Part shown: positions 13,958-22,251 of the stretch, piece after piece | How the letters are laid out: each line of letters opens with the position of its first letter | Position numbering within the stretch: position 1 is the first letter of the stretch | Source: Methylococcaceae bacterium UBA7658 | GTDB lineage: Bacteria > Pseudomonadota > Gammaproteobacteria > Methylococcales > Methylomonadaceae | Reading direction: 5' to 3' | NCBI GenBank assembly: GCA_002483425.1 | Contig: DLHW01000020.1 | Span: 1-22,982 of the forward strand | Length of the DNA: 22,982 nt | Position numbers and translations under genes: made by a program | Notes under the pieces: model-generated | What the model was told of the DNA's origin: nothing | Databases searched by the model: none | The model's input: the letters and a program-made list of their open reading frames with translations, nothing else

Positions 13958-16292
13958 CTATTTGTTCCGTCATCATTTGTATCAATCGTTGGGTCCATGC
14001 GTTCATCAAGGCCTCTTTGACCGTTGCGAGCACCTGATCCGAAGGCGTGGACTTCATATTTGGATTATCTGTGCTGATTTGTAACACTGCATATGGCCAA
14101 TCCGGTGCATCAATTGGGCAGAGCGGAAAAGCTAAAATCATTGATTCCGGTATGTCGTCGGCCTGTTCAATGAGTTTTCCATCTCCCCGAATATAGCCAA
14201 TAAATGAATCTTTGTTAATGTTAGCGGGTTTGATAAATTCGGCGACAGTTGCCGATTTAAATGCTCGTCCGGGTAATCCTTGGCCGAACTTAAATGACCC
14301 ATTTTTTCTATCTTTTTCATTTTCGTAGTTATCTGCTATACAACTCAAATTACCCTTTGTACTGTCATAGGCAAATAGAGCGACATTAAAACTTTTTTCC
14401 GTTGCACTAGGTATCATTTTTTTTAAAATAGTTACTAAAGTTTTCGATGCCATGTCGTGAAATTTCTTTTTAATATCCGTATCATTGCGATTTTTCCACA
14501 ACCATTCCCGAATTGCCACCGCATGCTGTCCTTCAGCGCTATCTATTTCGCCGTCTACATCCCAATTAATTTCGTAGTTCGCATTTCGTTTAGGAAATTT
14601 TATGATAGCCTGCAAAATATTTTGGGTTTTCATTCTAAAGATTTTGGGACTATCCATGTATGCGCCGTCAATGTTCAATTCGGCGCGTTTGGGTAGTTCG
14701 ATGGTCTCGGGAAATTTAATGACCAGCATTAACTCCTCTACAGCGAACTCATCAAAAACCATAAATTTTACCGATTCAATTCTATCCTGCTTTTCTGGTG
14801 TTCCACTTGAAAGACGCATACACTTAAGCTGCCATTCATTCAGGGCAAAAGCGTTATGACCTTTAAACTCGGTAAATAGACTGACTGGAGGATGACTCTT
14901 TTGTAATCCAGTTCCTTCAAAGCTAACTTTGGCCGTAACCTCATCGACTGAACGACACGTGCTCGGACGAGTCTGAATAGTGACGCCCCGTCCATCATCG
15001 GTGAGTGTTTTAACTTGAAAGGCTTCGACTGTACCGTCTGTTACAGACCCTTTAAAAGAGAAAAAAGACGTGAGATCTTTATTAGTGGTTTTAATGTTAT
15101 AAATTTCCCGTCGAAAGGTGGCGTCGCCAAATTCGTTAATGTCGGCAATGCAAATCATACGTTCACAGTATACGCCTAACGATTCTTTCGAAATCTTAAA
15201 ACGTTCTTCACTGAACTCTTCGTCGGTTTGTAGAGGGATTACTTCATAAGGTACTCCAAACGTCCCTCCATTGGGCGGGGCTTCGTACATTTCAATGGTT
15301 ATCTTATCGTTTTCGTCTATTCTAATGACATTAAAGCCATGCCGAAAGGCGCCGGGATTGTTGCTTTCGGTGGGTGTGCCGGCTGATAAGACGGCTAAAC
15401 TGGCTCGATCACGCCGCGTGGGATTAATTGAAATGCGCGCAAAATTTTGATGATGCTTATGACCATGCAGCACCAGTTTGATATCTAGTTCTGTCAGTTC
15501 ACTGAGAAAGGCGCCCGCATTGTCCATAACCATCATATCTTCGGCCTCATGGTCGTAGGGTAAAGGCAGCGGGTGATGATGAGTGAGCGCAATCCAAACT
15601 ATGTTTTGATTTGAATAAATCCTCTTCTCGGTTCGACGGTTGACAAATATTTGTTTTCGGATATGTCCACGCGCCGAGGAAAACCAAGTCCAAGGTTGCC
15701 ACGAAGCTCCCCATGAACTTGCCGAATCAAAAGGAATCAACCCAACACGTAAGTCACCGAATACTTCTGTATGATCGAGAAAATATTCTCCAAGCAGGTT
15801 TTTCAAATCCGAGGTCAAGCAAAGCCAAGTGCTTAAAAGACTTATAAAAATAACAAAACTTGCCCATAACCATAATGAATGTTCAGTATTGGATATGTTA
15901 AATATTCCGTGGAGAACGAGACATAAGTCGGTGTCAGCGAAATCGTGAATTTTCACTGATGAAAATAAAAATACGCCCAAAAATAATAACGCAATCAACA
16001 ATATAAAAACTATTGGAATTAAACCCTGCCATCTCGTATCATGATTGCCAGGAATAACTCTGATAGGGATTTTTTTACCCATGGCTTGCTCAAGCACACT
16101 TGAGAATTGATCAAGTTCTCTGCGAACTTCTTTTAACTTCCAGCACCAAGGCGAGTTCACAACATCGCCAGTAATTACAATTGCATCAGGCCGTATGTCA
16201 TTTTTGGTGCATGAAATTAAATCGTCCCATTTGCTTTTATTGAAACGAATGCCAAAGTGTAGATCGGAAATATGCAAAAGTGTCCTAGCCAT
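13938..16292 (-). CDS. Membrane-hairpin metallophosphoesterase with C-terminal GAF domain
   Basis: 784 residues with an uncommon layout. The N-terminal part has every calcineurin-like phosphoesterase motif: D10-x-H12 in ISDLHFG, G42-D43, G82-N-H-D85, H238-H240 in LTHHHPL, and H276-G-H-K-H280, so it should bind two metals and hydrolyse a phosphoester, possibly a nucleotide. Between GNHD and THHH lie two hydrophobic helices, about 91-110 and 139-159, joined by a short loop, putting the catalytic halves on the same (cytoplasmic) side of the membrane. Residues about 375-600 are beta-rich with two similar FP-containing stretches and no family I can name. Residues about 605-765 have a GAF fold with FGQGLPGRAF (669-678) and a final AFPLCP...PYAVLQIS strand pair, a likely ligand sensor. 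It appears AT-richer by eye than its neighbours. It starts at ATG 16292 without a clear ribosome binding site. Confidence 0.85.
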   Translation of the reverse strand: MARTLLHISDLHFGIRFNKSKWDDLISCTKNDIRPDAIVITGDVVNSPWCWKLKEVRRELDQFSSVLEQAMGKKIPIRVIPGNHDTRWQGLIPIVFILLIALLFLGVFLFSSVKIHDFADTDLCLVLHGIFNISNTEHSLWLWASFVIFISLLSTWLCLTSDLKNLLGEYFLDHTEVFGDLRVGLIPFDSASSWGASWQPWTWFSSARGHIRKQIFVNRRTEKRIYSNQNIVWIALTHHHPLPLPYDHEAEDMMVMDNAGAFLSELTELDIKLVLHGHKHHQNFARISINPTRRDRASLAVLSAGTPTESNNPGAFRHGFNVIRIDENDKITIEMYEAPPNGGTFGVPYEVIPLQTDEEFSEERFKISKESLGVYCERMICIADINEFGDATFRREIYNIKTTNKDLTSFFSFKGSVTDGTVEAFQVKTLTDDGRGVTIQTRPSTCRSVDEVTAKVSFEGTGLQKSHPPVSLFTEFKGHNAFALNEWQLKCMRLSSGTPEKQDRIESVKFMVFDEFAVEELMLVIKFPETIELPKRAELNIDGAYMDSPKIFRMKTQNILQAIIKFPKRNANYEINWDVDGEIDSAEGQHAVAIREWLWKNRNDTDIKKKFHDMASKTLVTILKKMIPSATEKSFNVALFAYDSTKGNLSCIADNYENEKDRKNGSFKFGQGLPGRAFKSATVAEFIKPANINKDSFIGYIRGDGKLIEQADDIPESMILAFPLCPIDAPDWPYAVLQISTDNPNMKSTPSDQVLATVKEALMNAWTQRLIQMMTEQIDENHSQ

Positions 16293-16346
16293 AGCTATTT
16301 TTACTGATCGTAAATTGAATTGGAGTTAAGTCGCCTAATAGCAACA

Positions 16347-16405
16347 ATTATCAGTTTTAATATCAGATGTCAATTATCTAGTCCGAATGGTCAAAATAAT
16401 TGACC
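16347..16405 (-). promoter_or_regulatory. Candidate promoter and operator of the phosphoesterase-GAF gene
   Basis: On the minus strand, TTGACA (16373-16368) and GATAAT (16352-16347) are good -35 and -10 matches with a short 15-base spacer, ending 54 bases before the ATG. A perfect inverted repeat, GTCAATTAT (16369-16377) and ATAATTGAC (16396-16404) spaced by 18, places one arm over the -35. GGTCAA/TTGACC (16389-16394 and 16400-16405) is nested in it, and CAATTATC occurs twice (16345-16352, 16371-16378). This suggests a regulator-bound site, but the AT-rich context raises the chance of coincidence. Confidence 0.4.
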
Positions 16406-16583
16406 TCCAATAAGCCTTACTCGACTGAAACATTTCAAGACAATTGTTAATGCGTTAAAGTGAATACGACTGTCCGGTTAATATCCTTCTGTAAGAATTC
16501 ATAGCAAGTAATCTATGGTACATTAGCATCATCCGATGAAATCCTAAGACTGCGCATCCTGTCATTACCGATTAATTATTGTT

Positions 16584-18752
16584 ATGTCTTTCGCCGCCCT
16601 CAAGACTAAGCCGGATTACTCGCAATTAAAAAAATTACGCACGGCTTTAGCAGTTTGCCAGGGAACGCGCTTACTGGCGGTTTTACAGCAAGAAGCCGAA
16701 TCGACGATTACGCACGACCAATCCAAACGGGTGACCTTCCTTACAGGCTTGTTTTCCCGTATTCATCGCGAACTGTTTCATCATTGGAAAGAACAGGCGA
16801 CGGTCAGCCATCGTCCGGGCTGGATGACCGATCCCGGCAAACGAAAGCAATTCCGTAAAGTCGTTTCTCAGTTGGTGTTGGACGGCAACAATCACGATGC
16901 GGCTATCTTCGACAACAACGGATTCGTCATCAGCTGCGGCAATATCGCCGAACGTTTGGCGCATTTTTACAGCACGATGCGAGCCGTCCGGCCGTTCGGT
17001 TACGGTAATCGCATTACCTTAGATTTGTTCGTGGCCGTTCTGGGCAAATTGCCCGCTTTTAAAAGCGTTTACGAACAAGGAATCGATTTCCGGCGCGTGG
17101 ATTGGCAGGACGCCGTGGCCTTGCATAGCAGCAACAGCCGGTTCGAGGATTTAGTAACGGCTTTCGTGCATGCGCTCGATCCCAACCGTTGTAAAAGCTT
17201 GCATAACCTGCCGAACAGTTACGGAATCTGGCCGGAAAACCGGCGCTTTGTATCCGGCATCCCGTTTTTATCGCATAGCACGGCGGACGGCCTATCATGT
17301 TTGGTGACAATTACCGGCGGACTCGTGCCTTTGTATAGTATCGCGGAAGATGTGTTTAATTCCGGCCATCATTTTGCCGATTACCCCTTAAGCATCGCCA
17401 GCCATGTTATCGGCTATCTACCCGGCACGAAAAGCTTGCGCGCGGCGGCTAAGCGCGAAATCGACGGTATCGGCTTAGGCCCGGACGGCGAAGCTCCTCT
17501 CTTCTGCTTGGACATCAATATGCTCAGCGGTTTGCGCTCCCCCAGCCATATCGAACTAATGGAACTATTGAAACAATGCGCGGGCGAGAGCGCAACAATT
17601 TTTGCCTTGCTTCACGATCCTTTGTTACGGCAAAAAATGCTGGATGCCGCTGAAGGCGATGAACGCGCCCAACGCGGCGTCGAAATTGCTTACGAGCGCT
17701 TACAGAAAATTAACGTCATTCTCAACGTAGCTCTGGACGTTATTTTTGAAGGCAAAACGCCAGTAACTAATCCCCGGTTATTCATGTGTATGGGCGGTGC
17801 GGGCGCGGGGAAAACGGCGGTCGAAGAAATCGCCGAGGCGCAATGCGGCGATAATTTTGTGATCGCATCGCTCGATGAGTTCCGCAAGCAAAGCGATTTA
17901 TACCGGGTATTAACCGCCGCCAAACATCACAGCGACGACTATGTTTATGTTGAACCTTTCGCCAACCGCCTGCGCGATTTGGTGGCTGAACGCGCCCGGA
18001 TAACGAAAGTTAATTTGCTGTACGACGGCACTAGCATTCCTTATAGTCCGCGTTATTCAACGATTATAGAGCAATTTCACACAGCCGGTTTCTATACCCA
18101 TATCATCGCGGTCGACGCCTTCTTGGTTAAACCCGCCGGACGTGAGGAGGAACTTCGCCGCTCCAGCGTGATAGGTAGCGTAAAGGCCCGCTATGAGGAA
18201 ACCGACCGCGCCTTGCCTTGGGTTGTCACAATTTACAAGCATATCCGCTCCCCTGAAGCATTCTTAAAAGCGCTGGAACACGAGGCGCTCAATAAAATTT
18301 CGTTGTTCGCCAACGACGGCGAGCGTAACAAGCATTATCTGGTTGCCGAAAGTTTCGACCTTAACGATGAAGATATCGAAGACTTGCAAAACCGCCAGCT
18401 CAATAAAAGCTTATTACCCGCGATCAAAGCGGTATGCCGGAATCATCCGGATTCGACGTTAAAAAACTTAAGCGGCGGCAGTAAAAACAAATTAGAAGCT
18501 CTGCTGGCCCGCAATCCATGCTGGCATGAGAATAATGCCGGGTATCAAATTTACCCCGGCAAAAATATTAACCGGGCATTACTGATTTACAGCCTAGCCC
18601 GGATGACCGACTTTGTCGAAAAACGCCAGTTAAATCCGAATGCGTCAGGCGAAGACGGCCTCTTGCACAAGTGCGACGCCTTGGCATTCCATATCGATCC
18701 GAAGGCGCGCTACCCTTGGTTAATTCGCTTGCAAGGGACGCAATCTTTGTAG
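16584..18752 (+). CDS. Degenerate Fic-like domain fused to a Zeta-toxin-type kinase
   Basis: 722 residues. The C-terminal half (about 395-560) is a Zeta toxin/UDP-GlcNAc-kinase-like P-loop domain: strand RLFMCM, Walker A GGAGAGKT (404-411), ASLDEFRK (428-435) with the usual substrate-binding acidic/Arg pair, a DDYVYVEPFANRL helix, LLYDGTS (478-484), and a basic lid region VIGSVKARYEETDR (529-542). In the N-terminal half, VRPFGYGNRITLDLF (135-149), followed by helices ending DWQDAVAL, lines up with the Fic motif H-P-F-x-x-G-N-G-R-x-x-R, but the catalytic His is Arg136 and one Gly is lost, so AMP transfer is not expected. No signal peptide or membrane segment. No antitoxin-sized gene lies on either side. 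The ATG at 16584 has no clear ribosome binding site. Function is unknown; a self-restrained toxin or a metabolic kinase are both possible. Confidence 0.8.
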   Translation: MSFAALKTKPDYSQLKKLRTALAVCQGTRLLAVLQQEAESTITHDQSKRVTFLTGLFSRIHRELFHHWKEQATVSHRPGWMTDPGKRKQFRKVVSQLVLDGNNHDAAIFDNNGFVISCGNIAERLAHFYSTMRAVRPFGYGNRITLDLFVAVLGKLPAFKSVYEQGIDFRRVDWQDAVALHSSNSRFEDLVTAFVHALDPNRCKSLHNLPNSYGIWPENRRFVSGIPFLSHSTADGLSCLVTITGGLVPLYSIAEDVFNSGHHFADYPLSIASHVIGYLPGTKSLRAAAKREIDGIGLGPDGEAPLFCLDINMLSGLRSPSHIELMELLKQCAGESATIFALLHDPLLRQKMLDAAEGDERAQRGVEIAYERLQKINVILNVALDVIFEGKTPVTNPRLFMCMGGAGAGKTAVEEIAEAQCGDNFVIASLDEFRKQSDLYRVLTAAKHHSDDYVYVEPFANRLRDLVAERARITKVNLLYDGTSIPYSPRYSTIIEQFHTAGFYTHIIAVDAFLVKPAGREEELRRSSVIGSVKARYEETDRALPWVVTIYKHIRSPEAFLKALEHEALNKISLFANDGERNKHYLVAESFDLNDEDIEDLQNRQLNKSLLPAIKAVCRNHPDSTLKNLSGGSKNKLEALLARNPCWHENNAGYQIYPGKNINRALLIYSLARMTDFVEKRQLNPNASGEDGLLHKCDALAFHIDPKARYPWLIRLQGTQSL

Positions 18753-18867
18753 CGAACCGGCTGAAAGTTTTTTACTGGATCGTTGAGTTAAGCGTGTATC
18801 AAACCTTTCGATATTGAAGACGGTCAGTAGCCAAAACGGCAGGGCGTTCAAGCTATTGGTTTTTTCA

Positions 18868-19758
18868 TTAACCCTTGAATTTAGCTAGTTCGACTAAAAA
18901 CTCCCGGCATTTTTCTTGGATGATCCGGGTATTTTCCGGACCCATCCGCATCATTTGTTTCTGAATAGCATTACTACCTTCTAATTTCGGATCGGCGAAT
19001 TTATAGAAAAGAGAAGGCCGTTCGAGGGGTATAAGCCCTTCGATTACCGGTGCGGCAAGAATTTCACCCGCCGCTTTTTTGACAATACCGTCTAATGTGA
19101 TGTCAGCGGGATAACCGAACTCGGCAAAAACTGACAGCATAAGCGGCTTGAACTTTTGGTACACCGCGACCGCTGCCTTAGCGTCGACGATCTTAACCGC
19201 TTGGGCAAGCATGTTGTAGCGAGCGGTGCTTTTAGGCGCGATATACAACACATTATTGCCTTGCAATACCGAAAAAGCTTCCTCGTGTCTTAAGAAGCTC
19301 ATGTGTTTAGCGACCCGGTAACCTTGCGAAAAATCGTTAATGATTATGATATATCGTCTTATCAACTGATCGGTATTTATCCACTGCACCAAGCCGGGCG
19401 ATAATTTAGTCAACGTATTCCGAAATAGTTCGTCGCTACTCAACAGATCGGGCAACACAATTTTTTTGATCGATTCGAGGAGCTTCGGATCGGTTACTGT
19501 TTGCTTTTCGCTAAGCAAATCCCCTGGCCGGCTTTCGACGGAAAGAGGGGCTTTAACGATTAACTGTTCAGCGGCAGGCGTTTTTCCGGCAACCTTGCCT
19601 TGAGTTAAAGCCGCCGTTTCCGTATCACGGTTTTTATTAAATAGCCTAAGAGTCATAAAAGTGCCGAATATTCCCAGTAAAAACGCTAAAATCACAGGCA
19701 TTATTAAAAAAGACGATTTGTTGGATTTTTTCTTCCGGTTCCTTTCGTAGCGGCTCAT
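18868..19758 (-). CDS. DUF3014 membrane-anchored protein
   Basis: 296 residues: a very basic N-terminus (RYERNRKKKSNKS), one transmembrane helix at about 16-38, a variable linker to about 90, then a periplasmic DUF3014 domain to the end. The domain is recognised from DQLIRRYIIIINDFSQGYRVAKHM, the ARYNMLAQAVKIVDAKAAVAVYQ helix, FAEFGYPADITLDGIV, and LFYKFADPKLEGS...QMMRMGPENTRII, which is the standard DUF3014 ending. Its biochemical role is unknown. The arrangement, an N-in single-pass protein facing the periplasm, resembles that of the divergent neighbours gspA and gspB and leaves room for a shared envelope role. The ATG at 19758 is preceded by an AGCAGAAG stretch, a fair ribosome binding site. 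Confidence 0.85.
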   Translation of the reverse strand: MSRYERNRKKKSNKSSFLIMPVILAFLLGIFGTFMTLRLFNKNRDTETAALTQGKVAGKTPAAEQLIVKAPLSVESRPGDLLSEKQTVTDPKLLESIKKIVLPDLLSSDELFRNTLTKLSPGLVQWINTDQLIRRYIIIINDFSQGYRVAKHMSFLRHEEAFSVLQGNNVLYIAPKSTARYNMLAQAVKIVDAKAAVAVYQKFKPLMLSVFAEFGYPADITLDGIVKKAAGEILAAPVIEGLIPLERPSLFYKFADPKLEGSNAIQKQMMRMGPENTRIIQEKCREFLVELAKFKG

Positions 19759-19800
19759 CTTCTGCTAAAACCTTTTCTTTGTGAGTTACAATTAAAATTT

Positions 19801-19815
19801 TTACCGGCACGGTAA
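19801..19815. promoter_or_regulatory. Palindrome just upstream of the gspA start
   Basis: TTACCGGCACGGTAA is a perfect 6-bp inverted repeat with a three-base centre, ending seven bases before the gspA TTG codon. A TACAAT at 19787-19792 could be the gspA -10, which would put the palindrome at the very start of the transcript, where it could act as an operator or fold over the ribosome binding region. Confidence 0.35.
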
Positions 19816-19821
19816 CCTAAG

Positions 19822-21462
19822 TTGTATAACGACTATTTCAAATTCAGCGAACAACCGTTTTCGATCGCGCCAGATCCTCATTTTATGTTCATGAGCAAGC
19901 GCCATCAAGAAGGACTGGCTCACTTGTTGTACGGCGTCAATCACGGCGGCGGTTTTGTCGCATTAACTGGCGAAGTCGGCACCGGTAAAACCACATTGTG
20001 CCATTGTTTATTACAGCAGCTGCCTAAAAATTTAGACCTTGCGCTCATTTTGAATCCAAAGGTCAATGCCCTGGAGTTATTAGCGAGCCTTTGCGACGAG
20101 TTAAGAATAGCCTACGATAAAAATAATAAAACGCTAAAAAATCTTGTTGATGTGCTAAATACTTATCTTTTGGATGCGCATACGAACGGGCGTAAAACAG
20201 TCCTGATTATCGATGAAGCGCAAAACTTGAGTTTAGAAGTGCTGGAACAGATTCGTTTACTGACGAATCTCGAAACCGCTAAAGAAAAATTACTGCAAAT
20301 TATTCTGGTTGGCCAGCCGGAATTAAACGATTTGCTTTCTCGCCGGGATTTAAGACAATTAAATCAGCGTATCACGGCGCGCTACCATCTTTTGCCGCTG
20401 TCTTTAGACGAGACCCGCTCGTACCTTCGTCATCGCTTAACGATGGCGAAAGGCAATCCCGACTTATTCAAGGAAAGCGCGGTTAGGGCAGTCTTTGAGC
20501 TATCGCAAGGAATTCCGAGGGTAATCAACATTATCGGCCATTGCGCCTTATTAGGCGCTTATGCTAGCGGCTCGAATACTATCACACCGGTCATGGTAAA
20601 GCGGGCGGCCGAAGAAACGTTTGGACAAACCTTACACCGTCCGACAGGCAAACAGCCGCTGTTGCTGCTGCTCCTAATGAGTATATTAACCGGCTGGCTG
20701 TATTACCATGAGGTAGCCGTAACTCCTAAACCGTACGCCGGTAACCGGCCGGCGCCTAACCGCGGTTTTCCGGACCCGGCTTTAGCGCACTCATCCGGCG
20801 TCACCGGAATATCGCTTAGAACACCGGAATCCGTTGCAACACCGCAACAACCGGAATTCAGCGCATGGCTAAATAACCCTAAGTTCACTTTCAGCGAAAG
20901 CATCCGTAATGCACTGAAATACTGGGATAAAGCAGGATTGGCGGAAGGACAGTTCGATTGCGCGCGCGTACAAGAAGCGGGTTTGGCTTGTCTCTATGAC
21001 CAAGGAAACTGGAAAGACCTGTTGCTTTTCAACCGTCCGGCAATCATGGAATTTTCAATCTCACCAGAGATAAAACGGTATGCGCTGCTAACGGGCACTA
21101 AAAACGGTCAGCCGGTTTTCCACTTCGAGCACAATGTCGTCTTTCCGTTAGCGGATGTGCTGAAATTTTGGGACGGCTATTATTTATTGTTTTGGAAACC
21201 GCCTAAAGCCGAATTAAAACTCCTCTCGCCCGGACAAACCTCTTCAAATGTCGAATGGTTGCGCGTTCAATTAAATAAAATCGACCGTAGCGAAGCCGTT
21301 GCGCGCAATCCAAAACATTTCGATGCCACTTTGAAGTCCAGAGTCATCGATTTTCAAAAATCGAAACAATTAACAGCCGACGGAAAGGTAGGAATGCAAA
21401 CCCTTTTTCATCTCGACACCGCTTCCGGCGCCGAAGGTTCGCCACATCTTAGTATTGATTAG
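19822..21462 (+). CDS. gspA: GspA/ExeA-type AAA ATPase with peptidoglycan-binding end
   Basis: Inner-membrane ATPase that, with GspB, helps the type II secretion secretin pass and assemble through the peptidoglycan. 546 residues. The cytoplasmic AAA domain has Walker A GEVGTGKTT (50-58), Walker B TVLIIDEAQNL (126-136), sensor VGQPEL, and the GIPRVINIIG motif. A transmembrane helix spans about 279-296. The periplasmic part has a proline-rich linker, a C39-peptidase-like region lacking an obvious catalytic set (about 380-465), and a peptidoglycan-binding domain (about 470-530: WLRVQLN...VIDFQKSKQLTADGKVG). The start is TTG: an in-frame TAA at 19813-19815 lies just upstream, and MYNDYFKFSEQPFS is the family N-terminus. 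gspB follows after three bases. Confidence 0.92.
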   Translation: MYNDYFKFSEQPFSIAPDPHFMFMSKRHQEGLAHLLYGVNHGGGFVALTGEVGTGKTTLCHCLLQQLPKNLDLALILNPKVNALELLASLCDELRIAYDKNNKTLKNLVDVLNTYLLDAHTNGRKTVLIIDEAQNLSLEVLEQIRLLTNLETAKEKLLQIILVGQPELNDLLSRRDLRQLNQRITARYHLLPLSLDETRSYLRHRLTMAKGNPDLFKESAVRAVFELSQGIPRVINIIGHCALLGAYASGSNTITPVMVKRAAEETFGQTLHRPTGKQPLLLLLLMSILTGWLYYHEVAVTPKPYAGNRPAPNRGFPDPALAHSSGVTGISLRTPESVATPQQPEFSAWLNNPKFTFSESIRNALKYWDKAGLAEGQFDCARVQEAGLACLYDQGNWKDLLLFNRPAIMEFSISPEIKRYALLTGTKNGQPVFHFEHNVVFPLADVLKFWDGYYLLFWKPPKAELKLLSPGQTSSNVEWLRVQLNKIDRSEAVARNPKHFDATLKSRVIDFQKSKQLTADGKVGMQTLFHLDTASGAEGSPHLSID

Positions 21463-21465
21463 CCC

Positions 21466-22251
21466 ATGTCTTATATTCTCGACGCACTCCGTAAATCCGA
21501 GCAAGAACGGCAAGCAGCAAAGCCTGAAAATGTAACCGGAAAGTTGCTTGTCAATCCGCCGCAACCTGCGAATAAGCCTTTCAAATGGTTACTGTTATTA
21601 GGTATCGTCAATACGTTGGCGTTGGCTTTCATTGCTTGGTTTTTTATTTCTAAAGCAGACAACGAAACCCAACAAGGAATAAGCGCAAGCATACCCCAGA
21701 ACATTTCCCGGCCCGGAAAATCCGAATCGTCAGCATTACTCCCGGCGCAACCTTCCGCTCAGAATACGGCTAGACAAAACAGCGCTGTACTAACACCGGA
21801 CCGGCAACAACCGTATGCGCCGTCTATTGCTCAACTGATAGAAGAAAAAAAAGACGCTATAAAGCAATCTGAAATAATAAAACCCAGGCAGCAGAACCTG
21901 ATAAAAAAGTTTACACCTGTAAAAAAAGACAGTACTAAACCCAAGGCCGCGCCGCCTCAAACGAAGGCTGACAGGCCAGAAACAGTATCTGCACCATCCG
22001 CTGCTTTGCCATTCCAGGGGGGCACGCCGCAGTTGCAAGCATTGACGAAGGATTACCGCGATAATTTACCTAACTTTACAATCAATGTATTCAGTTACGC
22101 CGAACAACCGGAAGACCGGTTCGTTATTATCGACATGGTCAAATACAAAACCGGACAATTGATTAAAGGCTCTGTAAAACTTAAAGAGATACGGCAGGAC
22201 AGTATCGTACTGCAGTACGGCGGCAATACCTTTAAAGTCGAACGGCCTTAA
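21466..22251 (+). CDS. gspB: GspB/ExeB-type type II secretion assembly protein
   Basis: Partner of GspA in placing the GspD secretin. 261 residues. It starts with the signature MSYILDALRKSEQERQ of the family, followed by a transmembrane helix at about 40-62, a long linker rich in Pro, Gln, Ser and Lys (about 65-190), and a compact C-terminal domain (about 193-261) with LPNFTINVFSYAEQPEDRFVIIDM, GQLIKGSVKLKEI and a final SIVLQYGGNTFKV strand, as expected for the periplasmic T2SSB domain. The ATG lies three bases after the gspA stop, so the two are surely cotranscribed. Other secretion genes are absent here, as is common. The stop codon TAA overlaps the stop codon of the convergent transporter gene. 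Confidence 0.92.
   Translation: MSYILDALRKSEQERQAAKPENVTGKLLVNPPQPANKPFKWLLLLGIVNTLALAFIAWFFISKADNETQQGISASIPQNISRPGKSESSALLPAQPSAQNTARQNSAVLTPDRQQPYAPSIAQLIEEKKDAIKQSEIIKPRQQNLIKKFTPVKKDSTKPKAAPPQTKADRPETVSAPSAALPFQGGTPQLQALTKDYRDNLPNFTINVFSYAEQPEDRFVIIDMVKYKTGQLIKGSVKLKEIRQDSIVLQYGGNTFKVERP

Noticed and set aside
16293..16583. Antitoxin gene upstream of the Zeta-type kinase
   Set aside because: Every ATG frame on the plus strand in this interval closes within a few codons.
18753..18867. Terminator between the Fic-Zeta gene and the DUF3014 gene
   Set aside because: T-runs are present (for example 18859-18864), but no stem of more than four base pairs precedes them.
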